The notes beneath the pieces are model-generated. The model ran no database searches. It was not told the origin of the DNA and was given only the letters and a program-made list of their open reading frames with translations. Below, one piece after another: positions 30,624 to 41,162 of a stretch of DNA of 50,214 nt; within the stretch, counting starts at the first letter, position 1; every line of letters starts with the position of its first letter. The position numbers and the translations under genes are program-made. This stretch comes from an uncultured Clostridia bacterium (GTDB lineage Bacteria > Bacillota > Clostridia > Christensenellales > UBA1242): NCBI GenBank assembly GCA_944349925.1, contig CALVNT010000004.1, positions 1 to 50,214 of the forward strand, written 5' to 3'.

Positions 30624-32282
30624 TTAATCTAAAGTCACTATTGTCAAAATCATAGGACGGCGTTTTGTTCGTTTGAAAATAAAATTAGAGATATTTCTAC
30701 GCAAAGATTGTTTTATAACTGATGGCTCAACTCCTCTCAAATCGGCTTCTTTAAGCGAAGCAATAATGCAAGCTTTAGCATCTTGCACAAAACTTTCTTG
30801 TTCATCAGCATAAACAACTCCCCTAGTGATAATAAAAGGTTCGCTTGTAATTTCACCGGCAACATTATTTATATTTACACAAACCACACAAATTCCATCT
30901 TCTGAAAGTTGTTTTCTCTCTCTCAAAACATTGCTATCCATGTCACCAATACCCATACCGTCAACCAATCTTTGACCTGCAGTGACAAAGCCACATTGCT
31001 TGATTGAGTTAGGACCTAACTCAACTTGCATTCCTATGCTTGGCAAAATGATATTGCGCTCCTCTTGTCCCAAAGCCATTGCCAATTCTTTATGTGTTTT
31101 TAAGTGTCTATATTCGCCATGAATAGGTATAAAGTGTTTAGGTTTTACAAGGCTATGAATAATTTTTAATTCTTCTTGGCAAGCATGCCCTGAAGTATGA
31201 ACATCTGCAAGTTCATCATAAATTACATCTGCGCCTTGCTTATATATTGCATTTATAACATTGTAAACATTTTTTTCATTACCCGGAATTGGAGATGCTG
31301 ATAAAATAACTAAATCATTAGATTTAAGTTTTAAATTTTTAAATTCACCAGCAGCCATTCTTGTCAATGCACTCATTGGCTCGCCTTGACTGCCCGTCGT
31401 CATTATTAAGACTTCTTTATCATCCATTTTATCGACCTTTTCAATATCGATAATGTTTTCTCGATTGAAAGAGAGTTCTCCGATTTTCATGGCAGTTTCG
31501 CTTACATTTACCATACTTCTACCGGTGAATGCAACTTTTCTTTTATATTTTTCAGCCAAATCTAATATTTGTTGCATTCTGTGAATGTTTGAAGCAAATG
31601 TCGCGACAATAATTCTTTGCTCTGTATGGTCTTTGATAATTTCTTCTAAAACTCTTCCAACAGATTTTTCACTCATTGAATAACCTTTTCTACAAACATT
31701 CGTGCTTTCACAAAGAAGCAAGTTAACTCCTTTTCTTCCAATTTCTGCAAATCGTGGCAAATCTGTCATAGTTCCATCTATAGGTTCGTAATCAATTTTG
31801 AAATCTCCAGTATGAACTACAGTACCAGCAGGAGTAGTTATACTCATGGCAAGAGCACCTGCTATAGAGTGGCTGACTTTAATAAATTCAATCACAAAAG
31901 AGCCGATTTTCAAAACATTTTTTGGCTTAACAGCAATTGCCTTCATTTTGATATTTGGATATTCTTTCAATTTATTTTCAACAAGTGCCAAAGTAAGTCT
32001 TGAGCCATATACAGGAACATTTAGGTGTTTTAAAACAAAAGGCATTGCTCCTATATGGTCCTCATGTCCATGAGTCAGTAAAATTGCTTTAACTTTTTCT
32101 TTGTTTGCGAGAAGATAAGTAATATCTGGTATAACAATATCTACTCCCGGCAAATCATCACTAGGGAAAGTTAAGCCTGCATCTACAACGATAATTTCGT
32201 CATTATATTCAAAAGCGGTCATATTTTTTCCTATTTCACCTACACCGCCTAAAAAGGTGATTTTCATTTTATTATTGTTCAA
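30624..32282 (-). CDS. rnj: Ribonuclease J
   Basis: RNase J is a metallo-beta-lactamase/beta-CASP nuclease with 5'-exonuclease and endonuclease activity in mRNA decay and rRNA maturation. The signature HGHEDH (71-76) gives the zinc ligands. VVHTGDFKID, the beta-CASP ATFASNIHRMQQ, TTGSQGEP, SASPIPGNEKNV and HTSGHACQEELKIIHSLVKP with FIPIHGEYRHL all follow. At 552 aa it is the usual length. The start is a TTG with an AAAGGAG ribosome binding site at ideal spacing; the first ATG, five codons later, is too far from it. It is followed by the O-methyltransferase gene. Confidence 0.95.
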   Translation of the reverse strand: MNNNKMKITFLGGVGEIGKNMTAFEYNDEIIVVDAGLTFPSDDLPGVDIVIPDITYLLANKEKVKAILLTHGHEDHIGAMPFVLKHLNVPVYGSRLTLALVENKLKEYPNIKMKAIAVKPKNVLKIGSFVIEFIKVSHSIAGALAMSITTPAGTVVHTGDFKIDYEPIDGTMTDLPRFAEIGRKGVNLLLCESTNVCRKGYSMSEKSVGRVLEEIIKDHTEQRIIVATFASNIHRMQQILDLAEKYKRKVAFTGRSMVNVSETAMKIGELSFNRENIIDIEKVDKMDDKEVLIMTTGSQGEPMSALTRMAAGEFKNLKLKSNDLVILSASPIPGNEKNVYNVINAIYKQGADVIYDELADVHTSGHACQEELKIIHSLVKPKHFIPIHGEYRHLKTHKELAMALGQEERNIILPSIGMQVELGPNSIKQCGFVTAGQRLVDGMGIGDMDSNVLRERKQLSEDGICVVCVNINNVAGEITSEPFIITRGVVYADEQESFVQDAKACIIASLKEADLRGVEPSVIKQSLRRNISNFIFKRTKRRPMILTIVTLD

Positions 32283-32381
32283 TTTTTTCTCCTTTTAATA
32301 ATTTTTATAATCACAGAAATTGTTCAAACAAAAGTTGAACATTTTCTAAAAATCAAATTATTTTTATTTTTTTTGTTTTTA

Positions 32382-33308
32382 TTAAAGTATAAATTTTGCG
32401 TTTTCAATTTTGTCAACTTCTTCAAGTTTTTTTGGCGACAAAATGGTATCATAATCAGCATAAAAGCGCATACCTTGACTTGAAAAGAATGCTGTCATTT
32501 CAAAGATATCACTAAAAGGAAACGCAATAGGCAAAATTATTATGATTGCATAAACACCTAAAATTAACGATAGAACTATAGCTAAAAGATAGAAAACAAA
32601 TGATGTTGAGAAAACTCTAGCACCCCTTCTAAGCATAGCCCTGTTTCCGATTGAAAAAGCTTTGAAAACATTTACATCAAACACAATCATAGCAGGTGCC
32701 CAGCCAGCATTAAAAGTTTGTTTAAAAGCAAAAAGAATAGATGGAACAATGGCTACTGCTAATGGCAAAAAATAATTAAAAATATCATTTTGAACTTTTG
32801 CTAACCCAAAAATAGACAAAACAATCAACGCATTGAAAGGAATTGAATAAATGGTTTTTACAATAGAAAACTGTGTTGATTTTTTCAATGTGCGAAGATA
32901 TGTGCCAGAAAAAGATTGCTTTTGAGCATAAGACATAAACCCATACATCATCTCATCTATGACATATTTGCCAATATTCATTAAAAAAGGTAAAAGGAAA
33001 AAAGTAACGAGGCAAAAGTAAACTCCAATTCCAACATTGCTTAAAAAAATCATTGAAAAGAAATCAAAAATAGCATTAGTAAAGCCAAACAAAACATCAG
33101 CTATGCTATAACCATAAAATGTCCCGTTTGAAAATATTTCTGCTAAATTTGCTTCGTTCCAAGCAGTAACTAAGCAATTAACAAAAAAATCATAAAAAAT
33201 AGATAACAGTCCAAAACAAAAAGCAAAAGACAAAATGTGATAAACAAGAAGTTTCCACACTTTGTCAAAATTTGCGCATAAAAGTTTTGTTGAATTTTTA
33301 AACATCAT
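32382..33308 (-). CDS. Polytopic membrane protein of unknown function, 308 aa
   Basis: About six membrane segments (for example VYHILSFAFCFGLLSIFYDFF, FCLVTFFLLPFLMNIG, ALIVLSIFGLA, FVFYLLAIVLSLILGVYAIIIILPIAF). A cytoplasmic loop is rich in Lys/Ser, and the short C-terminal tail (SPKKLEEVDKIEN) is hydrophilic. I recognise no catalytic motif. It resembles DUF-type integral membrane proteins common in clostridia. It precedes rnj by 99 bases on the same strand and follows greA by 71; a sole TATAAT-like box upstream suggests its own promoter. Confidence 0.75.
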   Translation of the reverse strand: MMFKNSTKLLCANFDKVWKLLVYHILSFAFCFGLLSIFYDFFVNCLVTAWNEANLAEIFSNGTFYGYSIADVLFGFTNAIFDFFSMIFLSNVGIGVYFCLVTFFLLPFLMNIGKYVIDEMMYGFMSYAQKQSFSGTYLRTLKKSTQFSIVKTIYSIPFNALIVLSIFGLAKVQNDIFNYFLPLAVAIVPSILFAFKQTFNAGWAPAMIVFDVNVFKAFSIGNRAMLRRGARVFSTSFVFYLLAIVLSLILGVYAIIIILPIAFPFSDIFEMTAFFSSQGMRFYADYDTILSPKKLEEVDKIENAKFIL

Positions 33309-33379
33309 ATAAGCATCTCAATCTTTTCTTTATTATACAATAAAGGCTTGAGTTATGCAAACATTTTTTTAAATTAAAG

Positions 33380-33847
33380 TTATTTTATTGCAAGAATTTT
33401 GTAGTTTACAACTCCTGTAGGAAGTTTTATTGAAATTTTATCCCCTATTTTGCGTCCAATAAGTGCACTACCCACTGGGGAATGATTGCTTATAATTCCT
33501 TTTGCTGGATTGCTTTCAGTTGTTCCTAAAATTTTATACTCAAGTTCTTCATCAAATTCTTCGTCATAAAGCTTAACTGTAGAACCAACCGACACTTCAT
33601 CATTCTTAACATCTTTCTTATTTATTATTTGGCAAGATAAAAGAATGTCTTCCATTTCAGCAATTTCTGCTTCAATTTGAGCCTGCAATTCTTTCGCACT
33701 ATCATATTCACTATTTTCAGACAAGTCACCAAACTCTCTCGCTCTAACGATTTTTTCAGTAACTTCTTTTCTTTTTTCTGTTTTGTAATATTGTAATTTC
33801 TCTTCTAGTTCTTTTTTCTCTTTTGGTGTTAAGTAATGTTTTTCCAT
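33380..33847 (-). CDS. greA: Transcription elongation factor GreA
   Basis: GreA rescues backtracked RNA polymerase by stimulating transcript cleavage. The N-terminal coiled coil carries the acidic tip AREFGDLSENSEYDSAKE (family 'AraqGDLsENaEY.aAke'). The C-terminal FKBP-like domain has VGSTVKLYDEEFDEELEYKILG, SNPAKGIISNHSPVGSALIGRKIGD. It has 155 aa. The ATG at 33847 follows AAAGGAG; an in-frame upstream extension has no ribosome binding site. Monocistronic by appearance. Confidence 0.96.
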   Translation of the reverse strand: MEKHYLTPKEKKELEEKLQYYKTEKRKEVTEKIVRAREFGDLSENSEYDSAKELQAQIEAEIAEMEDILLSCQIINKKDVKNDEVSVGSTVKLYDEEFDEELEYKILGTTESNPAKGIISNHSPVGSALIGRKIGDKISIKLPTGVVNYKILAIK

Positions 33848-33983
33848 GTCCCATCTCCTTTTAGTTTTTAAGCATGTAATGAGTATTATACTCAAATAAA
33901 AAAAATAGTCAACTTTTTTAAGAATTTTTAAAGCATGAATTTTTTCTCTTTAAGTGTAGATAATATATGCAAAGGAGCAAAAA

Positions 33984-34424
33984 ATGTTTACAATTATTGC
34001 ATTTTTATTATGTATAGCAGGGCAAGTAAACTGGTTGATGATAGGTTTGTTTCAATATGATTACATTGCTGGGATTTTTGGATTTCAAGCCAGCATTTTT
34101 TCTAGAATCTTTTATGTTTTATTTGGATTATCTGCAATTATCTTAATTTTTAAATTGATTAAAGGTAAAGGTGTGATTGCGGTTTTTTCAAGAAAAAACA
34201 AGAAAGATTTGGAAAAAAATTTTAATAAACTTCAGGACGCTCAAAATGTTGAATCAAGTAACGAAGTTTATCATAACTATCAAAATAACAGAATTGAAGA
34301 TCAGCACAACATAGATAGCAACTCAAGAGCAAATTCAAATTCTTCATATCCACAAGATTCATATTACAACGAAAGAAGATATGACAGAGATTCAGAAGAT
34401 TTTGATAGACATTATAGGAGGTAA
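33984..34424 (+). CDS. DUF378-domain membrane protein with hydrophilic Asn/Ser/Tyr-rich tail
   Basis: The first 65 residues match the DUF378 two-helix pattern: 'iGqiNWlmiGLF.fD.va.iFG....lSRi.YilvGls.i' appears as AGQVNWLMIGLFQYDYIAGI...FSRIFYVLFGLSAI. Function of the domain is unknown. The tail of about 75 residues is polar and low-complexity (many Asn, Ser, Tyr, Arg, Asp). It is longer than usual for the family. A ribosome binding site (AAAGGAG) lies 6 bases upstream. A tiny membrane-peptide gene follows two bases after its stop. Confidence 0.85.
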   Translation: MFTIIAFLLCIAGQVNWLMIGLFQYDYIAGIFGFQASIFSRIFYVLFGLSAIILIFKLIKGKGVIAVFSRKNKKDLEKNFNKLQDAQNVESSNEVYHNYQNNRIEDQHNIDSNSRANSNSSYPQDSYYNERRYDRDSEDFDRHYRR

Positions 34425-34426
34425 AA

Positions 34427-34510
34427 ATGTTGCGTCATTTGCCACTTTTTGCGATTTTTACAATACTTTTTGCCACAATATTTTCATTACTGTTTTTTAA
34501 TACTTTATAA
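34427..34510 (+). CDS. Putative 27-aa membrane peptide
   Basis: An ATG preceded by a perfect AGGAGG at ideal spacing opens a 27-codon frame: MLRHLPLFAIFTILFATIFS then LLFFNTL. Almost the whole peptide is one membrane helix. It starts two bases after the DUF378 gene stop. The strong ribosome binding site, which overlaps the end of the upstream gene, is the main support. I cannot name a family. Confidence 0.55.
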   Translation: MLRHLPLFAIFTILFATIFSLLFFNTL

Positions 34511-34545
34511 AATGTGCAATTTTTTCATATAAAAATCGTCAAACA

Positions 34546-35001
34546 TCATTTGTGATATTTAGACCCAGTATTTATCATAAATGCTCTATAAATTTGCTCT
34601 AACAGTATCACTCTTGCCAAATTATGAGGATAAGTTACTTTGCCAAATGAAATTTTATTTGGCAAATTTTTTTGTACTTCTTGGCTTACCCCATTAGAAC
34701 TTCCAATTACAAAAGTTAACTGACTGCTCTCTAGCTTAGAGTTTTCAATTTCTTTTGCAAAATCTTCACTGCTAAGTTCCTTTCCCTTGATAGCTAGTAA
34801 ATAAGTTTTTCCTTTAATTTGACTTAAAATGTCTTTTCCTTCAATCTCAAGTGCTTTTTCTATTTGAATTTGATTAGATTCTTCAATTTCGATAATCTTC
34901 AAGTTGCAAAATCTAGAAAGTCTTTTTAAATACTCCTGCTCTGCTTCTTTCCAAAAATTTTCTTTTAGCTTGCCTACACACACAATATTTATATTTATCA
35001 T
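34546..35001 (-). CDS. rlmH: 23S rRNA pseudouridine-1915 N3-methyltransferase RlmH
   Basis: RlmH is the SPOUT methyltransferase that modifies the decoding-proximal helix 69 of 23S rRNA. Conserved blocks: INIVCVGKLKENFWKEAEQEYLKRL at the start, LLAIKGKELSSEDFA ('LD..Gk.lsSe.fA'), FVIGSSNGVS ('FvIGGa.G'), and the C-terminal SFGKVTYPHNLARVILLEQIYRAFMINTGSKYHK, which ends in the knot and Tyr-His. It has 151 aa. The ATG overlaps the upstream stop (TAATG), with GGGAG before it. Co-transcribed with the CPBP gene. Confidence 0.95.
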   Translation of the reverse strand: MININIVCVGKLKENFWKEAEQEYLKRLSRFCNLKIIEIEESNQIQIEKALEIEGKDILSQIKGKTYLLAIKGKELSSEDFAKEIENSKLESSQLTFVIGSSNGVSQEVQKNLPNKISFGKVTYPHNLARVILLEQIYRAFMINTGSKYHK

Positions 35002-36143
35002 TAAAGCACTCCCCAAATAAAAGTAAAAATTGTAACTCCTATTGTAATGATATAAATACCTGTCAGCAAAATTTTGTTTGTTAAACTTAATTTTGTTTTT
35101 CCAGAAGAAAGAAGGTCTTTGTCAAGTTTTGACATAAGTCCTAACTTTTGATTGTTTTCTTTGTAAAGTTTATCAAATTCATCAAATGAAATTGTAATTT
35201 CTTTTCCACTTGGCTGATCGTTTTTTATATTTTCAAGTTCATTTATATATGCCTGCTTTTGAAGCTGATTCATTATTTGTTGTTGAACAGCACGCATATT
35301 TTTTAGCGTTGTTTCTTTAAATAGCAGTTTTATCAGATATTTTAATAAAAAGGCAAGGCCAACAACAAATATTATGATAAGCAAAAATCCCAAGAAAAAG
35401 TTTATTTGTAAAGCCACATTAAAAGCTTGAACTATCTTTTCAAAACCTAAATGGTTAAAAGATGAATAGGTCGCAAATACTGAAATAGCATTATTCATAA
35501 AATGTATTATCATTGCAGGATATATTGAATCGCAGACAAGGGCAAGATAACCTACTAAAAAGCCAATAAGTGTTGCATAGAAAAATTGTTCAATATTCAT
35601 ATGCATAAGTCCAAAAAGCAAAGAAGATATAACAAGCGCCCTAGTTTGCCCAATGCCCGAAAGCCCTTTTAAAAGCATTCCCCTATGAACAGTCTCTTCG
35701 CAAATACCCGGTAAAACAGCACTAACAACCAAGTTTACTAAAAAGAGCCAAAATGGATAAGAACTAAGATAAATAGTTGTAGACGAAGAAGAATATCCAA
35801 ACAAAGATAACAACGCATTAAAAAAAGTAGCAACAAAAATATTTAAAAAATATACTATAATTCCAATTGCTATTGAAATTAGAACTGCTTTAAAACTAAT
35901 TTTTTTATATCCATAAAATTTGAATGTATCTCGAATATTATTTTTTTGAAATGCTGAAAACAACAAAATCGACATCGCAAAAAGAATAATAATCTGTATA
36001 ATAACATTAAAGATATAATCTGCACTTGGGCCTAATGCATTAAAAATACCAAAAGCCGACAACATTCGAACAAGAGCGAAAACAACAACAATCAAGAAAT
36101 AACAAATAAGTGAACTGTTAGCAATTTTATTTTTGATAAACAT
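35001..36143 (-). CDS. CPBP-family intramembrane metalloprotease
   Basis: CPBP (Abi/CAAX) proteases are multipass enzymes of the Rce1 fold. The catalytic set is complete: EETVHRGM (Glu149-Glu150, Arg154), FGLMHMNIEQ with His near 181, and IIHFMNN with His near 213. About eight membrane segments, then a soluble region of about 85 residues rich in Gln/Lys (RAVQQQIMNQLQKQAYINELEN), and a final membrane segment. That soluble insert is unusual. It lies 67 bases after a second CPBP gene and overlaps rlmH. Substrate unknown. Confidence 0.9.
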   Translation of the reverse strand: MFIKNKIANSSLICYFLIVVVFALVRMLSAFGIFNALGPSADYIFNVIIQIIILFAMSILLFSAFQKNNIRDTFKFYGYKKISFKAVLISIAIGIIVYFLNIFVATFFNALLSLFGYSSSSTTIYLSSYPFWLFLVNLVVSAVLPGICEETVHRGMLLKGLSGIGQTRALVISSLLFGLMHMNIEQFFYATLIGFLVGYLALVCDSIYPAMIIHFMNNAISVFATYSSFNHLGFEKIVQAFNVALQINFFLGFLLIIIFVVGLAFLLKYLIKLLFKETTLKNMRAVQQQIMNQLQKQAYINELENIKNDQPSGKEITISFDEFDKLYKENNQKLGLMSKLDKDLLSSGKTKLSLTNKILLTGIYIITIGVTIFTFIWGVL

Positions 36144-36210
36144 AAATCTCCTAAAATTTTATCTATAGTTATAATATTTTATTTTTTCCATTTAAATTAC
36201 AAAAATTATA

Positions 36211-37170
36211 TTAAATGAATGCGGAAATAAGATTGATCAAGAAAATCAGTACTGCAAGAGCGATTGATACCCAAAGAAATAAAGAAATTTTTCCTTCTTG
36301 TCTTTTAACTTCGCTAACGCTTTTGTGCTTATATAAAAATTTGTCAATAATATAAATTATTGCAAACACAACTATTGCCAAAGCTATAGCAACAATAACA
36401 CTCCACCAAGAAAAAGGAATAATCATCGAAAATCCTGTCACATTTACCAAATAAGTAAACAAAATAACTAAAAAGTTATTCAAAAAGTGGGCTATCATAG
36501 TTGAAATAACAGAACCTGTTCTTAAGTATAGCCACCCAAAAACCAATCCAAGTAAAAACGGATAAATAAATTGTTGTAGATTGCCATGAATTAACGCGAA
36601 CATAAAAGCAGACAAAGCAATGCTTGACAAATCACTAAACTTTGTTCTTAATCCATTTAAAATCATTCCCCTAAAAATAATTTCCTCACAAATAGCCGGA
36701 GTTATTGCGCTCACAAAAACCATTAGTGCAAAAAGGCCAAAATTTGTAGGATTGATTGAAGTTGAGGTTAGATTGTAGCCAATATTTTCCCAAAGAATAT
36801 CAAATAGACTTATCAGTTGCTGTAAACCTAATAAAGCAACAATACCTACCAAAATTGCTATTAAATAGTTTTTATAGCCTATTTTGAAATTAAAAGAAAC
36901 AGTTTTATTGTCAATTTTTGCGACTTTATTATAAATTAAATAAACCGCTACAAAAGTCAAAGATGAAATAACTGAAGATAGAGCAGTAAACCAAACCGAG
37001 TTTAACTCTGTTTCCACATTAAGTCCACTAGCTGACACAACAGCCCCACAGACCAAAAACACAAGCAACGAAACAAGCAAAGGCGCGAGCAAACTTATAA
37101 TAAAAACCTTTCCGCTGTCATCATCTGTATAAAAATTTCTTTTGTCAAATAATTGTCTTTCTTTTTCCAT
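36211..37170 (-). CDS. CPBP-family intramembrane metalloprotease (paralogue)
   Basis: The same family as the next gene downstream: EEIIFRGM (Glu162-Glu163, Arg167), ALIHGNLQQ, and MIAHFLNN. It has 319 aa with about eight membrane segments and a short cytosolic start. The ATG at 37170 is the only reasonable start. A GGGAG directly touches it with no spacing, and a TATAAT box ends 6 bases upstream, so the mRNA may be leaderless. Tandem CPBP genes suggest gene duplication. Divergent from tadA. Confidence 0.9.
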   Translation of the reverse strand: MEKERQLFDKRNFYTDDDSGKVFIISLLAPLLVSLLVFLVCGAVVSASGLNVETELNSVWFTALSSVISSLTFVAVYLIYNKVAKIDNKTVSFNFKIGYKNYLIAILVGIVALLGLQQLISLFDILWENIGYNLTSTSINPTNFGLFALMVFVSAITPAICEEIIFRGMILNGLRTKFSDLSSIALSAFMFALIHGNLQQFIYPFLLGLVFGWLYLRTGSVISTMIAHFLNNFLVILFTYLVNVTGFSMIIPFSWWSVIVAIALAIVVFAIIYIIDKFLYKHKSVSEVKRQEGKISLFLWVSIALAVLIFLINLISAFI

Positions 37171-37176
37171 CTCCCA

Positions 37177-37206
37177 ATTATACAACACAAAAAATAAAAA
37201 AAGCAA
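37177..37206 (-). promoter_or_regulatory. Promoter abutting the CPBP start codon (leaderless candidate)
   Basis: Minus strand TTGCTT, 18 bases, TATAAT, then TGGGAG and the ATG. Confidence 0.6.
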
Positions 37207-37215
37207 ACAATCTGC

Positions 37216-37244
37216 TTTACTTTAACAATATTTTTCATTAAAAT
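37216..37244 (+). promoter_or_regulatory. Promoter abutting the tadA start codon (leaderless candidate)
   Basis: TTTACT, exactly 17 bases, TAAAAT, then AAAAAC and the ATG. The -35 is weak (four of six consensus bases). Confidence 0.5.
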
Positions 37245-37250
37245 AAAAAC

Positions 37251-37700
37251 ATGAAAGATTTTATGAAATTTGCCCACCTTCAAGCAAAAAGAGCATTAAA
37301 AAATGAAGAAGTGCCAATCGGAGCTGTAGTTGTCAAAGACGGAAATATTATCGCAAGAGGATATAATTGCCGAGAAAAAAGCCAAAACGCAATTAAACAC
37401 GCAGAAATTATTGCTATCGAAAAAGCTTGTAGAAAATTAAACTCATGGAGACTTGATGATTGCGAAATTTATGTAACACTTGAGCCTTGCCCCATGTGTG
37501 CAGGCGCAATTGTCAATTCTAGAATAAAAAAACTTATTTATGCTTGTAAAGAAACTACATCTAATGACAATCTTTGCGAAAAAATCCTAACTAGCAATAG
37601 ACTTAATCATCATGTACAAATACAGCACGATGAAAAATATCAAAAAGAAATAAGTCAAATGTTATCTCAATTTTTCCAAACAAAAAGGAAGAAAAAGTAA
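37251..37700 (+). CDS. tadA: tRNA-specific adenosine deaminase TadA
   Basis: TadA converts adenosine 34 of tRNA-Arg(ACG) to inosine. The zinc site is complete: His50-Ala-Glu52 (HAE) and PCPMC (Cys80, Cys83), with EVPIGAVVVKDG at the start and SRIKKLIYACKE after. It has 149 aa. The last residues (KRKKK) are encoded by the left arm of its own terminator. No ribosome binding site is visible; a -10-like box is 6 bases upstream of the ATG. Divergent from the CPBP gene. TadA is distinguished from cytidine deaminases by PCPMC and the length. Confidence 0.94.
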   Translation: MKDFMKFAHLQAKRALKNEEVPIGAVVVKDGNIIARGYNCREKSQNAIKHAEIIAIEKACRKLNSWRLDDCEIYVTLEPCPMCAGAIVNSRIKKLIYACKETTSNDNLCEKILTSNRLNHHVQIQHDEKYQKEISQMLSQFFQTKRKKK

Positions 37701-37717
37701 ATTTTCTTCCTTTTTAA
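37683..37717 (+). terminator. Terminator overlapping the tadA stop codon
   Basis: AAAAGGAAGAAAA (37683-37695) pairs with TTTTCTTCCTTTT, then T. The stop codon lies in the loop. Confidence 0.82.
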
Positions 37718-37788
37718 ATTTCTGTATTATTGTTGGCAAACCAAAATTGTTTAGAAACCATATTATCAAAATTTAACAACATTTTTTA

Positions 37789-38271
37789 TTACAGCAATTT
37801 CATTAGCTCTTGCTGAAACTGTTCTTCTGTTATTTTACCTTCCTCTCTCATCTTTCTTAATTGTTGTATTTTTTGCTCTTTTTCTGAGTAATTATTTTCT
37901 GGAGTAATATCTACAACATTTTTATCTTCTTTATTGAAAATAAAAATTGAATCATTAAAATAGATAGATATTATCATCAAAATAGTTGAAACTGAAAACA
38001 AATTTAAACATATAGAAATTATCAAAGATGTAACAAAATATCGATATCGTTCTTTAAAGTACTTTCCGTTACCCCATAATACATAAATCATCATTACAAG
38101 AACGCTTATCATAAACGCAAGTGATATAAACTCCCACACGATGTAAAAAACTGCGGGTCTATATGCTGAAGGAGTTTGAAAATAAGTAACGATATAAAAA
38201 ATATCGTAAGCAATTCCTAGCAAAAGAAATATTGTAGCAAATATCAAAAGCCATTTTTTTGTTTTGTTCAT
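37789..38271 (-). CDS. Small membrane protein with C-terminal SHOCT motif, 160 aa
   Basis: Three membrane segments (about 8-28, 43-65, 80-108) precede a charged C-terminus. It ends with KIQQLRKMREEGKITEEQFQQELMKLL, the SHOCT pattern ('l..Lk.L.d.GiITeeEFe..K..LL') found at the ends of many membrane or secreted proteins. Function unknown. The ribosome binding site is AGGTGG. It is alone, convergent with tadA. Confidence 0.8.
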   Translation of the reverse strand: MNKTKKWLLIFATIFLLLGIAYDIFYIVTYFQTPSAYRPAVFYIVWEFISLAFMISVLVMMIYVLWGNGKYFKERYRYFVTSLIISICLNLFSVSTILMIISIYFNDSIFIFNKEDKNVVDITPENNYSEKEQKIQQLRKMREEGKITEEQFQQELMKLL

Positions 38272-38381
38272 TTTTCCACCTTTTATTAAGTATAACTAAA
38301 CCAATGATTATAGTCAAATCATTTTACAAGATTACAATTTTATTATATACTAAAATGTAATAAAAGATAAGGAGAATTTTG

Positions 38382-39143
38382 ATGAATATTGTTATCACAG
38401 GAGCATCAAGCGGAATTGGAAAAGGGCTAAAAGAATTTTATAAAAAGCAGGGTCATCATGTTGTTGGAATAAGTCGAACTAATGATGACTATCTTTGTGA
38501 TGTAAGCGACAAAAAAAGTCTAAAAGAAATTTTTGTGAAAATAAAAGAAGAAATCGGCGAGATTGATATTTTTATAAACAATGCAGGCTTTGGGTTGTCT
38601 GGAGCAATTGAACTTGCTACAGAAGAAGAAATTCGAAAGGAATATGAAGTCAATGTTTTAGGTGCAATATTTGCATTGCAAAAAGCAATTCCTTTGATGT
38701 CTAAAAATGGGAAAATAATAAATATTTCATCAGCTTGCGCCCTATTTCCTTTACCGTTTAGAGCATTTTACTGTTCAAGCAAGTCTGCGATAAGCATGTT
38801 GAGTGACTGTTTGAGAATGGAGTTAAGTAAGACAGACATACAAGTTTGTGCAATTTGTCCATGCGATATAAAAACACCTTTTACAAAAAATAGGGTTAAA
38901 AATTTTACAACTAATGAGCGCTACAAGGATTCTATAAGACTTTCAGCAGAAAAAATTGACAATGCTCAAGATAAAAGAATGGACCTTGATAAAGCCGTAA
39001 AAATAATCGCAAAAATAACCTTAAAAAGTAAACTTAAACCTCAATATGTGATGGGAAATAGAAACAAATTTTTATATCATGTACAAAAACTTTTACCTAA
39101 ATCTATAATTTTAAAATTTTTAACTAAAATATTTTATAAATAA
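38382..39143 (+). CDS. Short-chain dehydrogenase/reductase
   Basis: A classical SDR of 253 aa: the cofactor loop TGASSGIG (6-13), NNAG in IFINNAGFGLSG, catalytic Ser in IINISSACALFP, and YxxxK in AFYCSSK. ISRTNDDYLCDVSD after strand 2 includes an Arg, which favours NADP(H). The C-terminal 60 residues are basic (KLKPQYVMGNRNKFLYHV, KSIILKFLTKIFYK) and may touch the membrane. Substrate unknown. The start ATG has AAGGAG upstream; a TTG just before it is not needed. It is monocistronic, convergent with groEL. Confidence 0.9.
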   Translation: MNIVITGASSGIGKGLKEFYKKQGHHVVGISRTNDDYLCDVSDKKSLKEIFVKIKEEIGEIDIFINNAGFGLSGAIELATEEEIRKEYEVNVLGAIFALQKAIPLMSKNGKIINISSACALFPLPFRAFYCSSKSAISMLSDCLRMELSKTDIQVCAICPCDIKTPFTKNRVKNFTTNERYKDSIRLSAEKIDNAQDKRMDLDKAVKIIAKITLKSKLKPQYVMGNRNKFLYHVQKLLPKSIILKFLTKIFYK

Positions 39144-39184
39144 AAAAACTTGGGCTTAAAACATTCTTTGCCCAAGTTTTTTAA
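39143..39184. terminator. Bidirectional terminator between the SDR gene and groEL
   Basis: AAAAAACTTGGGC (39143-39155) pairs with GCCCAAGTTTTTT (39170-39182), with A and T runs on both sides of a 14-base loop. Confidence 0.9.
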
Positions 39185-39197
39185 CTCAAAACAAATT

Positions 39198-41110
<1,913 letters not shown>

Positions 41111-41134
41111 AATCTTTCCTCCAATACTCTATAT

Positions 41135-41162
41135 ATTATACGACACAAAATAAAATAAGCAA
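41135..41162 (-). promoter_or_regulatory. Promoter of groES-groEL
   Basis: Minus strand TTGCTT, 16 bases, TATAAT, with a leader of about 20 bases. I looked for the CIRCE half-site TTAGCACTC and its inverse around here and did not find it. Confidence 0.65.

Noticed and set aside
35001..37170. CPBP proteins as bacteriocin self-immunity (Abi) genes
   Set aside because: No bacteriocin precursor, leader peptidase or ABC exporter is nearby; the context (rlmH, tadA) is housekeeping.
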